64,000 nt of DNA from Tenebrio molitor (GCF_963966145.1 NC_091052.1:14632001-14696000), one strand, 5' to 3'. Shown: positions 1-14,107, numbered from the stretch's first letter. A program made the numbers and translations. Notes: a model not told the origin generated them from the letters alone.

Positions 1-1080
1 CACTCCATAAAGCCAATTAGTTACCCTCTTTGAGTGTTTACCACCCTGTGCGAGCCTCCCCGGTCGGCTCGTCCTCCCTTTTGTCCTTTTTCGCAGCATG
101 CGGAGTGGCGGTCAAGGTGTTCGTCACAGTTTCGGGTGCGTCAGCCAGGTAATTAAGAAATGAGTCCGCGTCCGGAATCGCGTCGAGATAATGAGTTTTC
201 CGGTTGGGAACCGGAGCGCGCGGAAAGCTGGAAGATATCACCACAAATTGAAAAACGTTATTATAAATGCGGGTGCAATAAAAATGTAAAACAAAACCAT
301 ATTTCAAAATAACGCGCACCCCATTTGTGAAGATTAGCATTTTAAACCAGACACCTTGGCTTTAAGGAGGCGTAATGTGGGGCTCCTCTCCCCAGCCGGA
401 GCCCGGGGGAGGCTCCGTTTCCGGTCGGCGTCGACGTCAAGTCGGGACCAGTTGTCAGTATCACCTTTCTGAGACAATACTACATATAGTGTTTTTCATT
501 TTCTTTATATTACCCCTGATAGCCATAAAAGCATTTGCCGTGACCAAACTTCTGCCGTGGGTTAGATTGTGACGGGGACCGAGCGACACCACCTGAATTA
601 TCACAGTCTGAAGCACGCCCGATATGAAGCCTATCGCTCTAGTTTGCTGGAATACTTTTCGAGTACAATTTCTTTGTTTCGATACACGGCATGCCACAAC
701 TGATTGAGTGGGGAGTTTGGGACCACTATCTTCCACTTTAGGTCCCGGAAGGGCCACAACTCTAATTTCTAATTGACGACATTTAAGCCGAAGAGATTAT
801 CCACTCCGCATCGCTCATCTCGCAACACTCAATCAATAACAATCTTTAAATGGCTTCCACAAAGTGCTCACTTTTCCTACATTTACAAATCATCCGTCGT
901 AAATGCATTTTTTCTTAAAACAAAATTTTCCAAATATTTTTATTTTACTCAACTCCACCACCACAATATTTTCAAAAAAATTACCAAAAATATTTTGGAC
1001 TTTCCAAATTGGGAAATTGTAGAATTGGGTCATCCAACATGTGTTAACTGTGATACACTATTTAATTAACCTATTAATTA
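1..1080. other. Intergenic or intronic DNA, no gene recognised
   Basis: The first ~780 bases are mixed GC content and the rest is AT-rich. Open frames here (up to about 100 codons on either strand) overlap one another, have no splice context and match no family I recognise. I see no transposon ends or tandem units. Confidence 0.5.
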
Positions 1081-1084
1081 ATTG

Positions 1085-2220
1085 AAGGTAGAAAATTAAT
1101 CCATTTTGAGTGGTGATAAGATTAGAGTAGAATAATATTTTTTCATCAAATTGTATTCCAATTCGAGAAGCTTTCTTGTTCTACTTTCTTGTTCTTCTAT
1201 TTGAAATTATTAGGACAGTTGCAGAAATTAATTAAATTAGAAGAAACTGAAAAATGTATTAATTTGGAGTATGTATTACATCAGAGTAGAATGTTTCTCA
1301 AAAGAAAGATATTTGTTCTATATTTTTCAGCAATTTGTAGACTTCCAATTTGAGAAGATTTCTTCTTCTAAATAAGTTTAATTGTTTAAAATGAGAGGGT
1401 AGTTGTAGAAATTAATGCAGTTAGAAGAAATTAAAAAATAGTCCATTTGGACCGAGTGTCACATCTGAGTGGAACGTGTCTCAGAAGAAAGATATGTCTT
1501 CTATATTTTTTTTAGCAAATTGTAATTATCTAACAAGAGAAGATTTCTTCTTCTAAATAAGTTTAATTATTTAAAATGGTTGTAGAAATTAATGCAGTTA
1601 GAAGAAATTTAAAAATAATCCATTTGGAGCGAGTGTCACATCTGAGTGGAACGTTTCTCAAAAGAAAGATATGTCTTCTATATTTTTTTTTAGCAATTTG
1701 TGATGTTCTAATTAGAGAAGATTTCTTCTTCTAAATAAGTTTAATAATTTAAAATGAAAAACTAGTAGAAATTAATGCAGTTAGAAGAAATTTAAATATA
1801 ATTTAGAGTGAGTGTCATATCAGAGTAGAACGTTTCTCAAAAGAAAGATATTTATTCTATATTTCTTCAGCAATTTGTAATGATCTAATTAGAGAAGATT
1901 TCTTCTTCTAAATAAGCTTAATTTTTTTAAAATGAAAAACTAGTAGAAATTACTACGGTTAGAAGGAATAAAAAATTATTCACTTGGAGTGTGTCACATC
2001 AGAGTAGAACGTTTCTCAGAAGATATTTTTTCGATATATTTCGAGGAATTTCTGGTATTCTAGTTTGAGAACATTGCTTAGTTGAATTGTTTAAAATAAT
2101 TACGCTTGATTGTCGAAATTAATACAAGAAGAAATTGGAAAATAAATATTTTTGGGCGTGTCAATCAGAGTAGAATGTTTCTGAGAAGGAAAATATTTTC
2201 TGGACATTTAAAATTTTTCA
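1085..2220. repeat. Decayed tandem array, ~180-bp units, about six copies
   Basis: The block GAGAAGATTTCTTCTTCTAA recurs at about 1352, 1537, 1715 and 1892, with weaker forms at 1165 and 2067, giving spacings of 187, 185, 178, 177 and 175 bases. Each unit then carries GTAGAAATTAATGCAGTTAG, a GAGTGTCACATC word, and AACGTTTCTCAAAAGAAAGA. The units differ by scattered substitutions and small indels, with the central copies most alike. No coding potential. The purine/pyrimidine-biased words suggest a local satellite-like expansion, not a transposon. Confidence 0.85.
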
Positions 2221-2224
2221 AAAT

Positions 2225-3480
2225 TTCTAAATTTTAACTGGTCTGATTTGCTTCTTGTCATCCTCAATCCCACTTGCGATTGGCTTGGATTTTTCCTCGT
2301 TTTTTTTTTTTTGGTCCATATATACTGGCAAGACACTTTCGCTTAACACTTGGAGGTAATCGTCACCTGTGTCTTCGTCCTGGGAAGGACTGCGTCTTAA
2401 TACGCCGCCCCACGGGGTCCATAAATAATCACCTAACCCCACATTAAATTGACAAATCTGTAAATTTAGTGGTCGGAGGCGATCACGCCGCATGTAATCC
2501 GGCATTAAGCGAATAAGTCATAATGAAAGATCGGCAACGGTTGGGACACTTATTATCAGTCCATCTCCGGTTTTTCGAGGTAAACAAACGTCAGAATTAA
2601 AATGTCGTATTGCAGCCGGAACATCTTTATCTGCAGATGCCGCTGCCTCTTCGCGACAGCGCTGCCATCTGTATTCAGCAATTTATGGCGGCCCGGTTTA
2701 AAAGTTCGCCCCCACCTCCTCGACCGTTCTTTATCTGTGGTCTTCTCATTTCCCGGTTGGTTGGACGCAATTGAGTACCTTTTTAAGTTTTAGAAACTAT
2801 TGTGTCAGTTTTATCAGATGGCAAGTGAAAATTTATCGAGTCCCGACCTGTGACGAGTCGATTTTGCATCTAGATCTACTTCTTCTATGTACAAACAGAG
2901 CAGTTTCGGGCCAGCCCCCGATTTATGGACGAATGAAATTTGCTGAGTACTCTCTTTGAATTGATAGTTGGTATAAATCGTGGCCAGGATATTGCTATAA
3001 AAATTATGTTCAAAGTTCGCAGACTCTTTTGCAGTCAGATAAATTGACTTTTATAATTTGTTACATTTATTACTGCATTTGGCATGTTTGCTGAAAGCGC
3101 GCTTCTATTTACTCCGATTTATGATTTTTTCCATCGATGACATAATCGAAATTAATTCCGCAGATCGCGGATTTATGTCCCGCAGCCGGGAAAAAATTCG
3201 CCGTGAAATTTTTTTATTTTTTGTGTTTCGCCGACGCTCGCCGAATGCGAACCCGAAACATCTGGCTTTCTCCATTTTACAATAATAAACAGTTCTATAA
3301 GTGCATTGTTATAATTACGTGTGCTGCTAGTTAAAATTAATCCCACCTACTCCTGCTGCTGCTGCGGCGGTATTGTTCTCTCGTCACGGCACAGCAGGAA
3401 TTTTTTCAACAAATTATACATACCACACCTACGGACAACTCACTTTTGCGCCGAATTCTGACGCCCAAAATGCATCCTCT
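2225..3480. other. GC-richer unique island, possible regulatory DNA
   Basis: Unique sequence with higher GC and words such as TCCATAAATAATC near 2417. It ends with a CTG/CGG-rich patch near 3352. Open frames of 60-90 codons occur on both strands but lack splice or initiation context. A regulatory role is inference from base composition and motif content only. Confidence 0.35.
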
Positions 3481-4240
3481 AACCACTGTAATTAATTCAT
3501 CCTAATTAGAAGAAACCAAAGAAAACTAATTAATTTCAGCGAACGTCACATCAAAAATATTACACCGAAATGAGTTCGATTATTTTAAATTACTATATCT
3601 AGAAATCAATTACCTAAGTTAATCAGAAGCCTACAGATTAATTAATTTTAAGCGACTAGAAAATCTTCCCCAGAGTCAACATATTCTTGGACATATTTTC
3701 AGTAGGTAATTGAATTAGCTTAAATTATAGGGAATAATTAGGTTCGTGTGTAGAAAGTAATTAATCAATTACTTAGAAGAAACTAAGCAAAATTGATTAA
3801 TTGTGAGAGGAAGAAAATGAGTCAATATTTTTTAAATGTTTCAGAAGAATGGTTATTTGAGAAATTTGGATAAAGTGTAAAAATTAATTAATGTAATTAG
3901 AAGAAACAAAAAAAAAAGATTAATTGTGAAGGAAAACGGCAGAATGATTTCTATATTTTTTCAACGATTAATCGTTGTCTTCTAAGTAATCTATGAAGCT
4001 TTAATCTGCTAATTGTGTTTTTAATTAATAATTGGCCACGATAAAGTATAGACATTATTTATTCGAATCGGAGGAAACAAGAGATTATGTAAAATGTTTT
4101 AGAAGAATGGTTCTTTAAAACAAATGGGTTAGGATTTGCTAGTTAATTAATTGAACTAGAAGAAATCTGAAAGAAGTTAATTAATTAGAAGAATATTTTT
4201 CACTGGAATATACGTATGAATGAATATTTTTGTTCTTATT
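3480..4240. repeat. Decayed repeats related to the array at 1.1-2.2 kb
   Basis: The combination of TTAGAAGAAAC, ATTAATTAA and fragments like GTCACATC recurs several times (for example near 3507, 3770, 3896 and 4158), matching the composition and word order of the array at 1085-2220. Spacing is irregular, so this is an older, more decayed outlier of the same family. No coding potential. Confidence 0.6.
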
Positions 4241-7200
4241 AGTTCTTTGCATCCTTTTTAGTTCTTCGGGAGTGGGTCTTTGTCACCTTTCCATTTAGCA
4301 AGTTTTTGCAATAAGAAAATGATTTTGGGTGCAAGTACGTTTTAGTTTCTATCGAAGAACGGTTCCGGGTTCCCATTCGCTCGAAGAAAGTTGAATTAAA
4401 ATTAGGAAAAGCCGCGTCCAATAAATAATCGGGAATAAATCGGGCGATAAATTCAGCAGAGTTTCACAATCGAATTAAACAGTCGCTTACAAGTGTATTT
4501 TTTTATTTTTATAAAAACGAGTTAGATCAGCTATCTTCACATTTATTTTTAGAATGTATTACCGCCGGCATAAATCAGGCTTAACAGATTCGACAATTTC
4601 ACATTCAGGAAAATCTTGCCCCTAAAGAGCCTGAACCAACAAAACTCCCTCCATTACCCTATTTACTTTAGCAAATTTATCGGGGGTTTATCTTGTACAA
4701 AATCAATTAAAAAGCGAGAGCGTGCACAGAGAGAACGAACTTCCAGCGAGACATAAGAGTTTTACATCTTCATTTCGAAGTTGGAAGTATGTAGGTAGAG
4801 TTGTCGAGCGTGCCGGGGAAAGAAGATATTTATTTAGATTAAGTTGACATCTGTGGGAGAACGCGTTACACTGTTATTTTGTATAATTATTAATTTATGG
4901 CTAACAGGGTGGATTATTTGGTAATGCTGCGGACAATTTGTAGTCGAGCTGGTTTTTTCGAATCGGACAATTTTTCAAAAATGTAGTTCGTTTGTTTTTT
5001 CGCCTCGTAAATCAAGCTTAAAATGTGCCCCGTCAAGAGCGACTTAGATTTACTCGTTGGCTTTTTGTGCTTGAATAAATTATAATGTTTAATAAGTGAG
5101 GATGTCGGTTGATGGAGTCTGCTCGAGCCGCCATTTCGTGATCATTGAGTTATGAAGGGCAAGGTTTGAGGTATTGTCTCAGATGAAATACCGAGTGTTG
5201 AGCCGAGCTATAAGTTGTGCGGGTAGAGCATGTATAACACGGCGATATCTTCATATAACGCCGTTGGACAGCTCTCGTATTTCTTGTATCAGTACTGAGA
5301 AACACCCTGCTGCTTCGCGGAGTTATATATTGCGGTCAACGATTGTACCTTGTAGTAGTACCAGCTAGGCGCCCTATCTTTCCATCTATTCCAAACACTG
5401 GCTCGCTCTATCCATAAATAATCGGTACTGGTCGTACCGCGCCTCCCAAACTATCACGTCATAAAAATCGCCGGGATTACCATGAAAACCGCATAAACAA
5501 AAAGTTGGAAAACGCGATGCTCCGATGCCAACCGGAAGACATACTGGATGATGGAGGGCTCGCCGAATGGATCCGTCCCAGCGCCTTGCCAATGTTTACA
5601 TAATTTATAATATTTCCCAGACGAGTTTTTCTAATTGGGAAATCGCGGCGAAAACTCCACCGGACCCCGTTCCGTACGCAATGATTTGTGGCCGGCCTAA
5701 AGAACAATAAAAAAGATAGAGCACAAATTTAGATAATGCATATTTTACAGACACATAAATCAAAAGATGTGCCTCGACTAGCAATTTCGCATACGAAGGA
5801 GCGGCCCCAAAACGGTGCATCTTAACCGACCACATCCAAAGAGCTGTCTCTAATTTTTATAAATTGAAAGAGGAAAGGTAAATATTTACGAGAGTCCGGC
5901 GGTGGCTCTTGTGGGGGCGAGGAAGTCGTAAAGAAAAATTTTCAGCGGTCGCACGATGAGCTAAATATCGCTTTTGCGCCAGGAAATCGAAAAATAAACG
6001 TGCAAGTTAGATTTGTGGCGCCTGACTCACAAATTCACAGACCTCGATAATGGCTGAAGTGGACGTCACGTGAGCGGCAGCCCGTTTGAGTCAACGGAAC
6101 ACGACGCCCCGCCCATCCACTTCTCGTCAAGTTTGTTGTTTAATTTATCTTTGGGCAATGGTGAAGTTTCTAGATTTTTTTTGAAGGGGTGTTTTGGTCT
6201 AGAGTGGGGTATTTTATCCTTTTTTGGGAATAAAATACAACACAATATTGTAGAAACAATTATCAGAGAAAATGGATTGTTTAAAATTTTTAAATAATTC
6301 TGTTGGAAGAGTTACACCGAGAAATAACAAAGCAATTACAGATTAGTGAATAAGATGCAGTGTAGAGATTGCTTTGAGAGGGAGAAAAGTATGTCACGTG
6401 GTGTCCAGCTTGATGATTTTAGTGCTAGGTCTAGCCCCGCCCATGCCCTTCTCGTCGGCGGTCGGGTTGTGGCGATAAAAATAATCCGCATGCGAGTAAA
6501 TTTTTTTGTTCCGCCGCCCCCTCAGTGTCGGTTTTAAAAAAGTGTAGTCGTAGCCGTTGCAACAAGAACCCAAGTAGACTTATTAAATTTGCATTTGGTG
6601 GAATTTGTGTTCCAAATGAAGTCAGTTAATCATGTTGCCGCTCGGCGGCGTGCGGGAGAACTGCAGACAAAGCCAGTTCAGTTTTCTGCGTTACCCACTC
6701 AGCAGCGCCAGCAGTAAATTATTGCATATTAATCTCTTTGCTGCAGTATTAGTTACGTTAATTATGCTCCGCCATATTGAGAGCAGCAGTCGAGGAGATG
6801 AAGGCGGACCACAGCAGCGAGGCAAGGTCGGTCCATAAAACCGACCAGATTTAATGAATACATATCGAAAAGTGGAACCGGTCGATGAGTTATGCAAATT
6901 TGTTGTCTTGTAATCGGCTACCTGGGTGCAATTTTGCAAATGCAAATGCAACAACAAATTGATATTTGCCGTAACGTATGGCATATTAAAAGCGCAATAA
7001 CACGTGTCCGGTGCATATTGTAATTCAATTAATTGAGAAATATTAAAGGGGGGCGGTTGTAAATCCATTTGCACGCACGATCCTGCTGCTGCAATTTTTT
7101 CGACGATCCATTAACCGCCCGATAAATCCCCAACTTCGTTCCTGCACAAAAGCGGGAATCTTCGCCGTCCAAAATTCAATTAGAGAGCGTTACCTGCGCC

Positions 7201-10200
7201 GCCCCCGGTGGTAAATGCGTGCCGGACATGCGACTCCGCCATCACCCCGCTTTATTTCCCTTATAACGGATTATCACCTCGTCCTTCAGTCCGACAGCGC
7301 CGCCCCCGGCCCTTTGTTTGTCCGCGGGATGCGACATATCTTATTGTAATTTTATAGGGGGTTGATACATTTTAAAATGTGCCGAGTGCGCAAAGAATGA
7401 GCAATGTGACGTCGGTCGCCATGCTGTCGCACCCCTTCCACTTACGCGACCCGCATACACATCGCATCCGTCTCTTATCTCTCTCTTCAAACTCAATAAA
7501 TAGGAAACTGCACAACTCCTTTATCCATCTCTCAAGTTTTCCCAAGAACTTTTTCATTTTGCCGGCGAGGGTTCGATCAGATTTGGATCGAGACAGGAAG
7601 CGAAAAGTGCCGCCACGTGACTTACAATAAATGGGACGGGGGCGGCGAACCGCCTCTCGAGACGAGATTTATCAAAGGCGGGCGCGAAATTCTACTGCTA
7701 CAAGCTCCGCTGCGTTATTACCGTTGACGCGGCCTTGGAAATGATCGCGCGGATTAATCAGCGAGTGTCGGTTCGTCGCCACAGCCCGATCCAGTCGGGC
7801 GGTGGGGTGGGTGGCGATATCATTTCTCTCGTATATTCCGTCCGATTGTCGCAATCAACATCCGGTCTGGCATCGTGAAAGAGACAAAATTTGTGTTCAC
7901 CCCGAGACGCAGAGGCCAGCAGAACTCAACTGGGTTGGTTCCAATCTTGATCTATTTGTTTTGTGATCCTTGCCGGCGGGGCCACAATCCGTCGCTCCTT
8001 ATCGCTCCCCGGCACTACCCAACTTGGGGATTTATCGCCATCTCGAAATTATATTTCAAGGTATAATAATGCATCAAATTTCGAGGATGTATGGCCAAAT
8101 ATAAATCCAGAATTAAATATAGAATGGAAGCGCCGGTAGATATATCGAGCTGCAAACGCGAACCGACGCGGCATTACTCAACTGTAAGCCGGAACAATCC
8201 CCCAATTTATCCTAGGCTTGGAAGGTAGCGGATCTCATTGGGATTTGATGAAACTGTGCGCGTTTGCTAATCTGGCGGTTAACAAGCTTTGCAAAATAGA
8301 TGCAGCGCAAAAACACGACCGGGACGAGTCGATCGACCCCTTTACTTTCATAAATTTCCACAGTCGCTCCCTCCCAACTCGTCGCGTTGTCAAAATTTTT
8401 CGGTGTCGCCAGGTCTGGTCGATCCGCTGGCACTCCCATAAATTCCCTTCGCAAATTGAATCTTGTGCCGCGAGCGTTCCACATAAATCCGCTTTTCCAT
8501 CCCGGCATAATTTACATTTCAATCAGTACCAGATGGGAAGAAGGTAAATGGTACCGGTGTGTGCGTCACGATTTTTCTCCCTTCCCACAATTTTCCTCGG
8601 TATCTGCAGATCTCCCGATAATTAACAGCTTCGTGGTCATGTCTCGATCAGAGCGTTGGCGGCCGCGAATTGAATGAAATCTCCGATCAAGATCCTCACT
8701 TAACATCTCAATAAGCGATTCTTGGGCGGGTACCCGACAAAGACGAGCGCTGTTGTCGTACCGGATTTTTCGCTTTATTGTCCGGTAATTCCGGGTCGGA
8801 GGAGTTTTTGGGATCGATCGCTATCATGCAAATGCGATCGGTACCTCATTAGAGATAAATGTAAATGGTCGGGTTGACAGTGAAGAGCCGGTGGCCTTAA
8901 TTAAGAAGGAGTCGAGGGTTTTTCCGGGGGAGTGACGGACGGCTAATAAAAATCCATGGGAGTAGCTTTGAGGCTAATTGAGAATTTGTATGTGTTGTAT
9001 CCCTCTTAGCGGGCCCGCGAAATTTATGTCTTCACCAACTTGCTTTATGGCTATTTTGTAGAACTCGTTTGCGGCCGCAAGATGTCTCTATCGTCGAGAG
9101 GATAGCTTTATGGTTATTCCACAGCAATTAGATTAGTCCGTTGTAATTCCAGTTTTTGTGCGAATCTGCAACAGATGTTGTTTGACTTATTGCCTCTTCT
9201 GTTCCGCATTTTTGTTATTGGATTTCCGGGGCCGCTCCAGGTGAGGCCTCCTCTTAATCAACACCGAATACACACGCATTTCCGTCCTCGTCGTCGTCTA
9301 AATAACCCGAATAGAGTCTCGACGCCATTACCTTAGTAAATTGTTCGGGCATACCAAGCTAACATGAAATTAAACTCGCCTAAAAGAGAGCCAATTAGAA
9401 GTGGCAAGATTCAAGATTTATCACCATAGCAACGAGTTTGCTGTCTCCTCGTGAAGGATTGCCGGTCGCATGGCGGCGAGGGTTGCAGAGGGTGGGCGAT
9501 CGTCTGACCGATAGGGGCGCTGCTTCAAATTCGACGAAAGCCACAGGTCTAAACGCCAACAAAAACCAAACGGACCTCATCAAATTATCAAAACTACAAA
9601 CGATGAAAAATCGACCTCACCCCGCACATCCGTCATTCCCTTTTCTCTCCTTCTTCGATGTATTTTTATAATTTATCGGCCGGTGCTGCCGTATTTTCAC
9701 GCCGACTAATGCCGCCACTCCATGATACATTCTCTCCAACCAGAATACACTTGCCTCACACATTCCATTCTACAAATTATTTCAAATACTAGTACTAAAA
9801 CTTTGTCTTAATTGTCAAAAGGACGACTTCTCACACATCCAGAGCGCATTTGAGCCGTTTGGTAAATTTGACCAATCGCGCGGTCATTTAACAGAGACGG
9901 CATAGACGTAATTGAGACGGCATAGAAATGAAAGTGTTCAGAATAGTAATAGTAGTCCAAAAGAAGAGGGCAACAATGATGGTAGAGTAATTGGGCCACA
10001 TTTAGTTTTGTGTCAACGCTGTGATCCCTTCCGCGTTTGAATTGTGCGCATCTTCCGGGAGCTCATAAATTGTGCATGAGGACTCGCGTCGCAGGTGTTT
10101 CCCCGCCGCTTACGGTTTTAATTAGAATACGAAGATACAAAATAAAAAGTTTACGACTGCACCGCGCCTCGAATAAATCAAGATTTTATTGGATCTAGTC

Positions 10201-11130
10201 GGCTAGTAAACAATATCGCACCGAAGAGCACGTACTTCCAATACAAAGATGCGTACGTGTTTCTATTTTTATCGCGGGAGTTGCTTATCAGACAAGGATC
10301 GAATGGCAAGGATGTCAACAAAAGGCGAAATAATCATACGTGGCGTGCGATTTGCCTGCGGGTGGCGCTCGGCAACGTGCGAGGCGAATCCTAAGCGGAC
10401 CGATCTTCCGGTGGAACACCTAAATGCATGACCTAGGCCAAAAAGGAGAAGAGGAGAGGATCGGGAGTGGAGAGTTGCGGGACGCCGCCGATTCGGCGGG
10501 ATCCGGAGTTAATAATTCATCAGCGGGGACGTAAATCACCGGTTTGACAAGCACCTTAATGTATCAAATCACGGCATAATTGATTTATAGGTGGTCGGTA
10601 GCGTAAGCAATTGATTTGCATTAACAATGTGTAAACTTGTTCGGAATCTCATATTTCAGTAGATTGCGTGGTCGGGATTTATTCTGCGCCGTTAATTCCT
10701 GCCGGGGCTGATTAAAAATCGGCGAGGTGACGCACCGCCCCCGATCGGCGGGGCGGTGGCGGTTTTTTAATAGGAATAAAAAATTCTTTCCTGTCGGGAC
10801 GCTCGACCGCCGGTGTTTATTTTAATATAAAAAGCGAGGGTGAAAGCGGAGATGAATATCTGCGAATAAAGCACTTTAATTTTAAATAACAAGTGTAAAT
10901 GACATCCTGCTAATTATGGTTTATCTTTTGCGCCCCCTCTCGTTAATCTTCATATAGTTGAAAATTTCATAAGCACACACTTATCGCACCTTCTTCCACA
11001 GGACGCTGCTTTATTTAATTTGTGTCAACGTTCTGATCGTCACACCCTCATTAATTTACCATTTCGATAAAGACGTAACGGCTTTCGACCGCCATTACAG
11101 ACCATCGAATCAATTCCCGGATTAACTCAC
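4241..11130. other. Long GC-richer non-coding stretch, regulatory-like islands
   Basis: About 7 kb of mostly unique sequence with no recognisable exon, RNA gene or transposon end. GC-rich islands lie around 5.1-6.0, 7.1-9.7 and 10.0-10.9 kb. YCATAAA words recur (for example 5413, 6834, 8438, 8482), together with GCCAT/ATGGC cores (6773). Overlapping open frames on both strands at 8212-8547 reflect a local shortage of stop codons; neither has a family signature. Interpretation as a developmental-gene desert is inference. Confidence 0.4.
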
Positions 11131-11325
11131 GCCACACATTTTACAACGAAACGAATTCAACAAAATGGCGAAAAACTTCTACAAAGAAAAATTCAAACTG
11201 GACAACTAGAACACTGAGAGTACCTACTAGAACTGCAAATCTACAAAACTTGCATTTTGAAAGGTATTGACAAATAGAAAAGCGCCAAAGCAGTACATAC
11301 TTGTCATTAACTTTACGACAAAAAT

Positions 11326-12045
11326 AAATTAGATTTAGAAGCGTTGCAAAAAGCACTACAAGTTCTTAGTACTGGAATTGATTTAGCAAAATCTTCTTTT
11401 CTATTCACTTCACCAGATTGCAACTAATTCATCTATGTGATTTTGGTACCATAATTTCAAAACATGGTTGAATCAGTACTGGATGGAACAGAAAAACGTG
11501 TACATAATGTAAACTTTCTAATAGTGAGAAACTAGATCCGGAGGTGGTACCAGGACTTAGAATTGGTACTAAAAATAGGTTTTTTATTTTTTTCAAATTT
11601 TTTTTTCTCGGATCGTAACGATTTTATCAGACCACAATTAATTTTCTCATTAGAAAGAAATTAGATTCAGAAGCGTTGCAAAAAGCACCACAAGTAGTAC
11701 TGGAAATGATTTAGCAAAACCTTCTGACTTCTTTTCTATTTGCTTTTTTAACAATTCTCACTTCACCAGATTGCAACCAATAACCAATTCTTCTATCCGA
11801 ACAAAATAAAGTGAGTTAGTACCATAATTTCAAAATTGTTGAATCAGTACTAAATCCGACAGAAAAACGTGTTGTTAGGATCACTGAAGCAACATGCTGT
11901 AAAGTTTTTAACAGTGATACACTAGATTCGGAGGTGGTACCAGGCCTTAGAAGTGGTACTAAAATTAAATGTTTTTTTGTAATTTTTTTGTGGGATCGTA
12001 ACGAACTTGTAGATTTTATCAAACCACAATTAATTTTCTCATTTC
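11326..12045. repeat. Tandem duplication, ~332-bp unit, two copies
   Basis: AAATTAGATTTAGAAGCGTT at 11326 returns as AAATTAGATTCAGAAGCGTT at 11658. Further along both copies share GGAGGTGGTACCAGG, the ACAGAAAAACGTG block, and GGATCGTAACGA followed by ACCACAATTAATTTTCTCAT. Copy two is somewhat longer, through short insertions, and ends near 12045. Identity looks high enough for a fairly recent duplication. Confidence 0.85.
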
Positions 12046-13200
12046 AGTAAATCCATAATGGTTTTGTGTGCATAATTACAAGACCATTAGAGGAAATATC
12101 ATTTTATTAGATCAGAGCTATTTCAGAACGCACGCTCATGCTAATTGATAAATATAGAGCGAATCAATAAAATGGAGCCCATTTGGGTGTGGAAAAGGGA
12201 CTGGAGGTGGTACCGAAGTATTTTTTTTCTGGGGGTGTCGTTTTATTTGTGTGATTTGTAAATTGTGCTCTGTACCAGATGGTACTACAACCTGTCGTTT
12301 CGGTATGTATCGGGGGCGGCGTCGTTTGGAAGAATCTGTACACAAAGCGATTTGAATATTACGCTAGATAAATTTTGAAAGTGCTTTGGAAATATTTCCT
12401 GTAGAATAAACCGTGTATTTTTCGATGGGATGACTTCGGCAGATAGAACGCAACCAGATATATACGCACACGGGCCATTTATATTTGAAAGTTTTATTCG
12501 AAAAATATTGCCGTACAACTTGTCAGAAAATAAAACAAAAGTCGATAAATTATTGATGGACCTGGCCCGGCGTCCGCCTAACAAAAGCAACTCATGTCAT
12601 GACGATATATTTTGATAAAATGTATTTGAGTAAAGTCGGTAGTATAGTGCAGTTCGGTTTTGTATTTCCGCGACCCCATTCGTGCCCCGAATGCGCGGGG
12701 TGGACGCGTCCCGTGACACTTGACGGGGGTGTGACGGGGTGGTCGGAGACGGTGCCAGGGATTTTCTAAACAAAAACGATATAAAAATGGTCGTGAGAGC
12801 GCATTCTCGGAATAAATTTTATTTGCGATTTACAGTGCAGACGATACAAGCGGCGATAAATCAGCGTTTATAAATTTATCTGGGTTCTATTCTTCTTGAA
12901 CCGCTTCACTTAGTTGGCTCTGGCCGTATCTCAGAGACCATGTCTGAGGATATTTATCCTGACATATAATACGCTGCTGTATGAAATTTGTCGCACCATT
13001 AAACACTCATGTATATGTTGGTTCGGTTGAGGCTTCTACTCTGATTTTTAAAAGGATCTAAGACCCGGCACGACAACACGGAGGCGGCCGCGGCAATTAA
13101 ATTTCGAGACACCACAACAGGATATATTGCGCCATTATGCACTATTACCGCATACCATCTGCAACTTTTTTGCCCAAATAGACTGAATTTTACGAATCCC
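12046..13200. other. Unique non-coding DNA between repeats
   Basis: No exon, RNA gene or transposon end is recognised. Frames of 60-100 codons on both strands near 12.1-12.6 kb overlap each other and contain GGTACC-type words like those in the preceding tandem repeat. Confidence 0.4.
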
Positions 13201-13278
13201 GGATCCTCCGGAGATATTTTATTACTTCACATTCTTTTCCTAATTTCTTTACATTTTATTTTTACGGTTCACAGTTTC

Positions 13279-13301
13279 CTCTCTTCTCTCTCTCTCTCTC
13301 T
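13279..13301. repeat. CT microsatellite
   Basis: A run of CT dinucleotides, slightly interrupted, at the head of a pyrimidine-rich stretch that leads into LINE fragment A. Confidence 0.9.
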
Positions 13302-13497
13302 TCAATTTCATCACTTTTATCGAACATCAAATTTACAACTTGCGCCATCTAAAGATATTTTTATTTCAAAAATTAAAATTCATAATTTACTCTTCTCTCC
13401 GTCTTCTTTTCTTCTTCTCTTCTATTGAGATACATAATTTTATTTTGCCCCCCTTATAGTATAAACATACACATAAACTTAACTAAACCTTATATCG

Positions 13498-14107
13498 ATT
13501 CCAAAAATTTCCAAAATTCTGCTCCGCCGCTCTTCCTTTCTCCGTTCCTCGTTCTTTCCATTTGTATTCATTAAGTTTTTTCTATTTTTCCCCACCTCCG
13601 TTCTTCTACCCATATTTCTACCAGCCCCACTATCTCAAATTATCTGACGTAGTTCCAAAATTCTTCTTCTTTCCCTTCTTAAACCCGCTACATTCCAATA
13701 TAATATATGTAGGTACTCACTTTTTTTGTCTTCGTTACCTTTTCTGTTTGTGTCTTCCTCTTCGTATCTTCTCTCTTGTGTTTCCCTTTGTGCTTTTTTC
13801 CGGATCTCACTTTCTTTGTCGATCTACCCTTTTCTTTGTCCTTTTTCCATTTCCGTTGTCTCGGTTTTCTCCATTCGATATTCTTCCCCTACTGAAAAAC
13901 CGTTCGATACTTCTGTTGACTTCTTGGTTCTCTTTTTGCATCTCCTTTCTTTCCTCTTTTATTTCCACTTTCATTTTCTCCAGGTTTTCTAATATCTTTT
14001 CCATTTCCTTGCCTGTTTTCTGCTCTACTTCAGGTGATCTTGCTGTTTTCTTGCTTGCCCCAATACCTCCTCTTCCTCCTCTACTCTTTTATTGTTGTGT
14101 TTTTAAC
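13498..14107 (-). mobile_element. LINE (non-LTR retrotransposon) 5' fragment, copy A, internally deleted
   Basis: On the minus strand this begins with GTTAAAAACACAACAATAAA, passes through a lysine/glutamate-rich coiled-coil ORF1 start, and ends in the first part of an APE-type endonuclease. The signatures YWNVAG (about 13684-13701) and GLVEIWVEE (about 13600-13631) mark the conserved Asn and catalytic Glu of that domain. Frames are broken, so it is a dead copy. Against copy B at 19517-20594 it is about 94% identical by eye, with one clean internal deletion of roughly 475 bases at 13900. Both outer ends coincide exactly with those of copy B, while the flanks are unrelated. The endonuclease wording fits CR1/Jockey-like elements; the exact clade is not settled. 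Confidence 0.85.

Noticed and set aside
6676..6710. TCAGTT initiator-like word
   Set aside because: No DPE at +28 and no TATA at -30.
8212..8677. Overlapping 95-109-codon frames on both strands
   Set aside because: Both strands are open at once, with no domain signature, splice framework or codon bias favouring one. More consistent with a stop-poor unique island.
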